Positions 60,402-64,000 of a stretch of DNA of 64,000 nt are shown one piece after another. Source of the DNA: Mesorhizobium_K sp040049215. GTDB taxonomy: Bacteria; Pseudomonadota; Alphaproteobacteria; Rhizobiales; Rhizobiaceae. The DNA lies in NCBI RefSeq assembly GCF_040049215.1, contig NZ_JBDZDN010000001.1:1426001-1490000 (forward strand), given 5' to 3'. The notes beneath the pieces were generated by a model. That model ran no database searches, was not told the origin of the DNA, and saw nothing but the letters and a program-made list of their open reading frames with translations. The translations under genes and the position numbers were made by a program. Each line of letters starts with the position of its first letter. Within the stretch, counting starts at the first letter, position 1.

Positions 60402-61403
60402 ATGCTGCAGTCCCAACCCTTCCCGCTGCTTGCCGACGAGGCGGACGGCGAAATCGAGCTTTCTGTCCTCGTTCCGGTCCGCAACGAGGAAGAAAGCATC
60501 GCGCCGCTCGTCGAACGTATCTGCGGCGCGCTCAAGGATTTCGGCAAGGCGTGGGAGCTGATCATCGTCGATGATGGCTCGACGGACGCGACACTTGTCA
60601 ATGCGCGCAAGGAATTTGCCCGCGAAGGGCTCGATCTCAGGATCATCGAACTGCAGCGCAATTTCGGCCAGGCGGCCGCCCTCCAGGCCGGCATCGACGC
60701 GGCGCGGGGCCGGCTTCTGGCGACGTTGGATGGCGACCTACAGAACGATCCCTACGACATTCCCAGGATGATCGCCATGCTGGAAGAGCGACAGCTCGAC
60801 CTGCTCTGCGGCTGGCGCAAGGATCGCCAGGACGGCCTGGTGCTGCGGCTCATTCCTTCGTGGCTCGCCAATGTGCTGATCCGCAAGGTCACCGGCGTCA
60901 GGGTCCACGACTATGGCTGCGGGCTCAAGATCTACCGCACCGGCATCCTGAAGCAGGTCAGGATCATGGGCGGCATGCACCGCTTCATCCCGGCGCTGAT
61001 CGCCAGCGTCGTGCCGACCTCGCGCATCGACGAGATGGCGGTGAGCCACCATGCGCGGCAGTTCGGCCTGTCCAAATACGGCATATCGCGAACGTTCCGT
61101 GTCGTTCTCGACCTGCTCTCCGTCGTGTTCTTCATGAGTTTCAGGCACCGGCCGGGTCACTTCTTCGGCGTCATCGGCCTGACCTTCGGGGCGGTCAGCG
61201 CGCTGCTCTTCCTCTACCTCTTTATTGTGAAGTTCGTTCTCGGCGAGGACATCGGCACGCGTCCCATGCTGATCGTCGCCGTGATGCTCTTCGTGGCGGC
61301 CGCGCAGATGATCACCACCGGCATTCTCGCCGAGATTCTCGCCAGGCCCGATGGCGAGAACAGGCACTATTTCGTCCGCAATACCTACGCGCGCGGCAAA
61401 TGA
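60402..61403 (+). CDS. Family 2 glycosyltransferase (dolichol-phosphate-mannose synthase/ArnC-like)
   Basis: 333 residues from ATG 60402 (GGAGAGA upstream). Catalytic-domain motifs are IELSVLVPVRNEEESI, LIIVDDGSTDATL, LATLDGDLQNDPYDIPRM and HDYGCGLKIYRTGIL, and HHARQFGLSKYGISRT lies before two C-terminal membrane helices. This is the ArnC/GtrB type, which transfers a sugar to undecaprenyl phosphate. The stop overlaps the next gene, a GT39-like transferase, by ATGA, so the lipid-linked sugar made here is probably its substrate. Confidence 0.92.
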   Translation: MLQSQPFPLLADEADGEIELSVLVPVRNEEESIAPLVERICGALKDFGKAWELIIVDDGSTDATLVNARKEFAREGLDLRIIELQRNFGQAAALQAGIDAARGRLLATLDGDLQNDPYDIPRMIAMLEERQLDLLCGWRKDRQDGLVLRLIPSWLANVLIRKVTGVRVHDYGCGLKIYRTGILKQVRIMGGMHRFIPALIASVVPTSRIDEMAVSHHARQFGLSKYGISRTFRVVLDLLSVVFFMSFRHRPGHFFGVIGLTFGAVSALLFLYLFIVKFVLGEDIGTRPMLIVAVMLFVAAAQMITTGILAEILARPDGENRHYFVRNTYARGK

Positions 61404-62908
61404 TCGACTGGCTGGCCCGACGACGGTACGCGGTCTACCTGCTGCTTGCGGCCTATTTCACCGTCAACGTGATTTTGCGTCTCGCCGGGCCGGCCTCGCT
61501 CGAACTCGACGAGGGCCAGCAGCTCTTTTTCGCGCAATGGCTGGCCGTCGGCTACGATTCGCAGCCGCCGTTCTACAATTGGCTGCAATACTGGGTCGTC
61601 CAGCTTTTCGGCGATACGGTGCTGGCGGTTTCGCTGCTCAAGAACCTGATGTTGTTCCTGAGCTACCTGCTGTTCGGACTGGCGGCAAATCTCGTCATCC
61701 GTGACAAGGTGCTCGCGGTCATCGCGACGCTCGGCCTGATCACCGTTCCCCAGGTCGGCTACGAGGCGCAGCGCGATCTCACCCATACGGTCGGCGTGCT
61801 TTTCGCAGCCTGCATGTTCGCCTACTTCTTCGTCCGGACCCTGCTGCGGCCGACCGCACTGAACTATGCCCTGACTGGAGTCGCGATCGCGCTCGGCGTG
61901 CTGTCGAAATACAATTTCGTCGTGCTTCCCGTCATCGCCGCGCTTGCCCTGCTGCCGGACCGGCAATGGCGCGCCCGGCTGTACGACGTCCGCGTCCTCC
62001 TCATGATCGCCGTCAGTGCGGCCATCGTCGCGCCGCATGCGCTGTGGTTTCTGGACCATGTCGACGAGGCGACGGGCCGCACCGTGCTCAAGCTCACAGT
62101 AGGCGCGGACGGAGGCAGGCTCGATCAGATCGGCAAGGGTTTCCTGTCGCTCGCCGGTGCGATCGCGGCCTTCGCGTTGCCCACCTTGCTGGCCTTCTTG
62201 GTCGCCTTCGGATCGGCGCTCCTCCGCTCATGGAAGGCGCAAAGCCAGTGGACCCGCCTGATCGGGTGCATGTTCGCGATGTCCTTCGTCGTCCTGGCTT
62301 CGCTGGTGGTGTTTGGCGGGGCCAGCAACGTCAAGGATCGCTGGCTGGTGCCGCTGCTTGTCCTGCTGCCGATCTATCTGGGCGCCAAGCTGGAAGCGTC
62401 CGGCGAAACGTTCGCCGGCGCTTCCCGCCGGTTCGGCGCCATCGTCGTCGCCATCATGGTTCTGGTGCCGCTCGTGCTCTTGACGCGGCCTTTCGTCATG
62501 GGCGCCATGGGAGCCTACGGCAAGCAGAACGTGCCCTACGGTCCCGCGGTCGCCGAGATCTTGGCCGCCGGCAAGGACGGGCCATCGGTCATCCTGGCGG
62601 CGGACCAACAGCTTGCCGGCAATTTCCGGCTGCATGCCCCCCACATTCCGGTTGTCATCCCCGGCTACGGTCCCTTGAGCAAACCGTTCGCTTTCGATGC
62701 AACCCACCCGGTGCTGGCCGTATGGCGCAGAAACGGCAAGGCCATGCCAAAGCTGAGCGCGGGAATGCGGGCGTGGCTCGACGGGAATGCCGGTTTGGCC
62801 GGCAGGGAATTGGACGTCCGCGATGCCGCCCTGCCCTATCACTACGGCCGGGCCGGCGACGTCTACCATTTCAGCCACGCCTGGGTTTATCCGCCTCCGG
62901 GCGGATAG
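61400..62908 (+). CDS. GT39/ArnT-like membrane glycosyltransferase
   Basis: 502 residues, about ten membrane helices. The family's catalytic loop is visible near the N-terminus, SLELDEGQQLFFAQWLAVGY (acidic residues after helix one), with the SQPPFYNWLQYW continuation and LGVLSKYNFVVLP in the middle. It should transfer a sugar from an undecaprenyl carrier to lipid A or another envelope acceptor at the periplasmic face. A hairpin TATCCGCC-TCCG-GGCGGATA overlaps its stop codon (62888-62907) between convergent genes. Confidence 0.9.
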   Translation: MIDWLARRRYAVYLLLAAYFTVNVILRLAGPASLELDEGQQLFFAQWLAVGYDSQPPFYNWLQYWVVQLFGDTVLAVSLLKNLMLFLSYLLFGLAANLVIRDKVLAVIATLGLITVPQVGYEAQRDLTHTVGVLFAACMFAYFFVRTLLRPTALNYALTGVAIALGVLSKYNFVVLPVIAALALLPDRQWRARLYDVRVLLMIAVSAAIVAPHALWFLDHVDEATGRTVLKLTVGADGGRLDQIGKGFLSLAGAIAAFALPTLLAFLVAFGSALLRSWKAQSQWTRLIGCMFAMSFVVLASLVVFGGASNVKDRWLVPLLVLLPIYLGAKLEASGETFAGASRRFGAIVVAIMVLVPLVLLTRPFVMGAMGAYGKQNVPYGPAVAEILAAGKDGPSVILAADQQLAGNFRLHAPHIPVVIPGYGPLSKPFAFDATHPVLAVWRRNGKAMPKLSAGMRAWLDGNAGLAGRELDVRDAALPYHYGRAGDVYHFSHAWVYPPPGG

Positions 62909-62918
62909 ACCCACCCAT

Positions 62919-63545
62919 TCAGGGAATCCTGAACAGCACCGGCAGCGCGCCGGAAAGCTGCGCTGCGTCGATGATCTCGAAGAGCGGCATAGCCACCAGG
63001 AAGACCAGCCCGTCGAGCAGCGTCACCAGGAGCAGGTTCGGCTTGAAGCCTGCGGCATCGCCCTCGCGATAAAGCGACGGCTTGGGAAAGAACCGAGGCA
63101 CCCTGGCCATGTAGGCGCCGTAGTCGGCGCCGAGATTGGCCGACAGGTATTTCTCTTCGCGCAGGATGACCACGTGGAAAGCCGCGGCGCAGGCGACGCC
63201 GAAGCCGAGCGCGGCCGTGATCGAGCCCATCTGCGCGCCGACGCCGACCGCTGCGATCGACGAAAAGACGTAGAGAGGATTGCGTGTGATGGAATAGGGG
63301 CCGTCCGCAACGACCAGGGCGGATTTGCGCCCGCCGATATAGAGGGTCGACCAGAGGCGTCCCGCAATGCCGATCACGATCAGCACTATGCCCGTCATCT
63401 CGATCGCCTCGTGGGTGACGGTATCGGGCGGAAAGACCGATTGGCCAAACAGCAGTACGACGACGACCAGCGCCAGCAGCGCAGCCAGCGTCAACCGGCG
63501 CAGCCGCTGATAAGACCTTAGTTCGGCGCCTGAGTTGTCAGCCAT
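62919..63545 (-). CDS. Isoprenylcysteine carboxyl methyltransferase-like membrane protein
   Basis: 208 residues with four to five membrane helices. The PEMT/ICMT S-adenosylmethionine-binding region is clear: VVADGPYSITRNPLYVFSS (about 79-97) and LREEKYLSANLGADYGAYMA (about 127-146) followed by VPRFFP. Bacterial members methylate lipids or unknown membrane substrates. It starts 20 bases after infC on the same strand and is probably co-transcribed with it. Ends 10 bases from the convergent GT39-like gene. Confidence 0.87.
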   Translation of the reverse strand: MADNSGAELRSYQRLRRLTLAALLALVVVVLLFGQSVFPPDTVTHEAIEMTGIVLIVIGIAGRLWSTLYIGGRKSALVVADGPYSITRNPLYVFSSIAAVGVGAQMGSITAALGFGVACAAAFHVVILREEKYLSANLGADYGAYMARVPRFFPKPSLYREGDAAGFKPNLLLVTLLDGLVFLVAMPLFEIIDAAQLSGALPVLFRIP

Positions 63546-63565
63546 CGTCCCGGGGTGCCGCGCGC

Positions 63566-64000
63566 TTAGCGCGGCGCCAGCACCATCATCATCTGCCGGC
63601 CTTCGAGCTTCGGCTCCGCCTCGACCTTGGCGATCGTCGCGGTTTCCTCACGGACCTTGTTCAGGAGTTCCATGCCTAGCTCCATATGGGCCATCTCGCG
63701 GCCGCGGAAGCGCAGCGTCAGCTTGACCTTGTCGCCCTCCTCGAAAAACCGCCGCACGGCCTTCATCTTGGTCTCGTAATCGTGCGTGTCGATGTTCGGG
63801 CGCATCTTGATCTCCTTGATCTCGATGACCTTCTGGTTCTTGCGCGCCTCGGCCGCCTTCTTCTGGTTGGCGTATTTCAGCTTGCCCAGATCGAGGATCT
63901 TGGCGACGGGCGGATTTGCGTTCGGGGAAATCTCCACCAGGTCCAGTCCGGCTTCTTCGGCAAGGAGCAGCGCTTCGTTTATGGAAACCTCACCGAGATT
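63566..64000 (-). CDS. infC: Translation initiation factor IF-3 (5' end outside window)
   Basis: The visible 144 codons cover most of IF-3: the end of the N-terminal domain (NLGEVSINEALLLAEEAG), the linker, and the whole C-terminal domain with MRPNIDTHDYETKMKAVRRF, VKLTLRFRGREMAH and the final MMMVLAPR. The start lies beyond the right edge. IF-3 prevents subunit joining and checks the start codon. The usual partner genes rpmI and rplT are 4.4 kb further along the same strand, separated by four membrane-related genes. Confidence 0.96.
   Translation of the reverse strand, partial: NLGEVSINEALLLAEEAGLDLVEISPNANPPVAKILDLGKLKYANQKKAAEARKNQKVIEIKEIKMRPNIDTHDYETKMKAVRRFFEEGDKVKLTLRFRGREMAHMELGMELLNKVREETATIAKVEAEPKLEGRQMMMVLAPR

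Noticed and set aside
62888..62907. TATCCGCC-TCCG-GGCGGATA hairpin as a bidirectional terminator
   Set aside because: Strong stem-loop overlapping a stop codon between convergent genes, but no T-run on either side; noted with the GT39-like gene instead.

Overview
The window is a high-GC chromosomal segment from an alphaproteobacterium of the order Rhizobiales, most like the Mesorhizobium/Phyllobacteriaceae group. The evidence is the glnD / mutS / maeB neighbourhood, a rhizobial phosphatidylethanolamine N-methyltransferase (pmtA), an Irr-type palindrome in front of the ferritin-like iron exporter mbfA, GTTC-N7-GTTC LexA boxes, and rhizobial palindromic intergenic repeats. No rRNA, tRNA, CRISPR array, insertion sequence or prophage was seen. 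Most genes look like stable core genome.

Left part (1-10.5 kb): glnD (3' end outside the window), a CHASE-PAS-GGDEF-EAL protein and mutS lie on the minus strand, with maeB divergent from mutS. A two-gene island (10.49-14.46 kb) is attached directly to the maeB stop codon. It encodes a SIR2-family NADase-like protein and a 902-residue protein with no recognisable catalytic motif. Its base composition is visibly lower in GC than the flanks. It looks like an anti-phage defence cassette and is the best candidate for an undescribed system. A GC-rich gene-free stretch and a Cys-rich hypothetical gene follow.

Middle-left (15-30.7 kb): a TAXI-type TRAP transporter operon (solute-binding protein, fused permease, DUF1850); mbfA; a small HTH-like protein; a CecR-type regulator with an HlyD/ABC exporter; a CYTH phosphatase overlapping a CHAD protein; a papain-like amidase; an LD-carboxypeptidase; PAP2, SMR-like and YrbL-like proteins.

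Middle (30.7-43.4 kb): a second GGDEF/EAL protein, an STT3-like membrane glycosyltransferase divergent from a GT2-GtrA pair, then gshB. Between gshB and comM lie two copies of the same LexA-box promoter. One precedes comM. The other precedes a 40-codon gene with a leader resembling lasso-peptide (RiPP) precursors, which suggests an SOS-induced peptide. After comM come a BTLCP protease, phaZ, pyrF with two small enzymes, and pmtA.

Right part (43.5-64 kb): dnaK-dnaJ; an overlapping three-gene catabolic operon (lactonase, FMN hydroxyacid dehydrogenase, RraA-like aldolase); small secreted proteins; a MarR/GNAT pair; an oxidoreductase and an aldo/keto reductase. Last is the translation block infC ... 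rpmI-rplT-pheS-pheT. This block is unusual in two ways. A GFA-fold gene sits between pheS and pheT with both junctions overlapping. A block of membrane and glycosyltransferase genes separates infC from rpmI.
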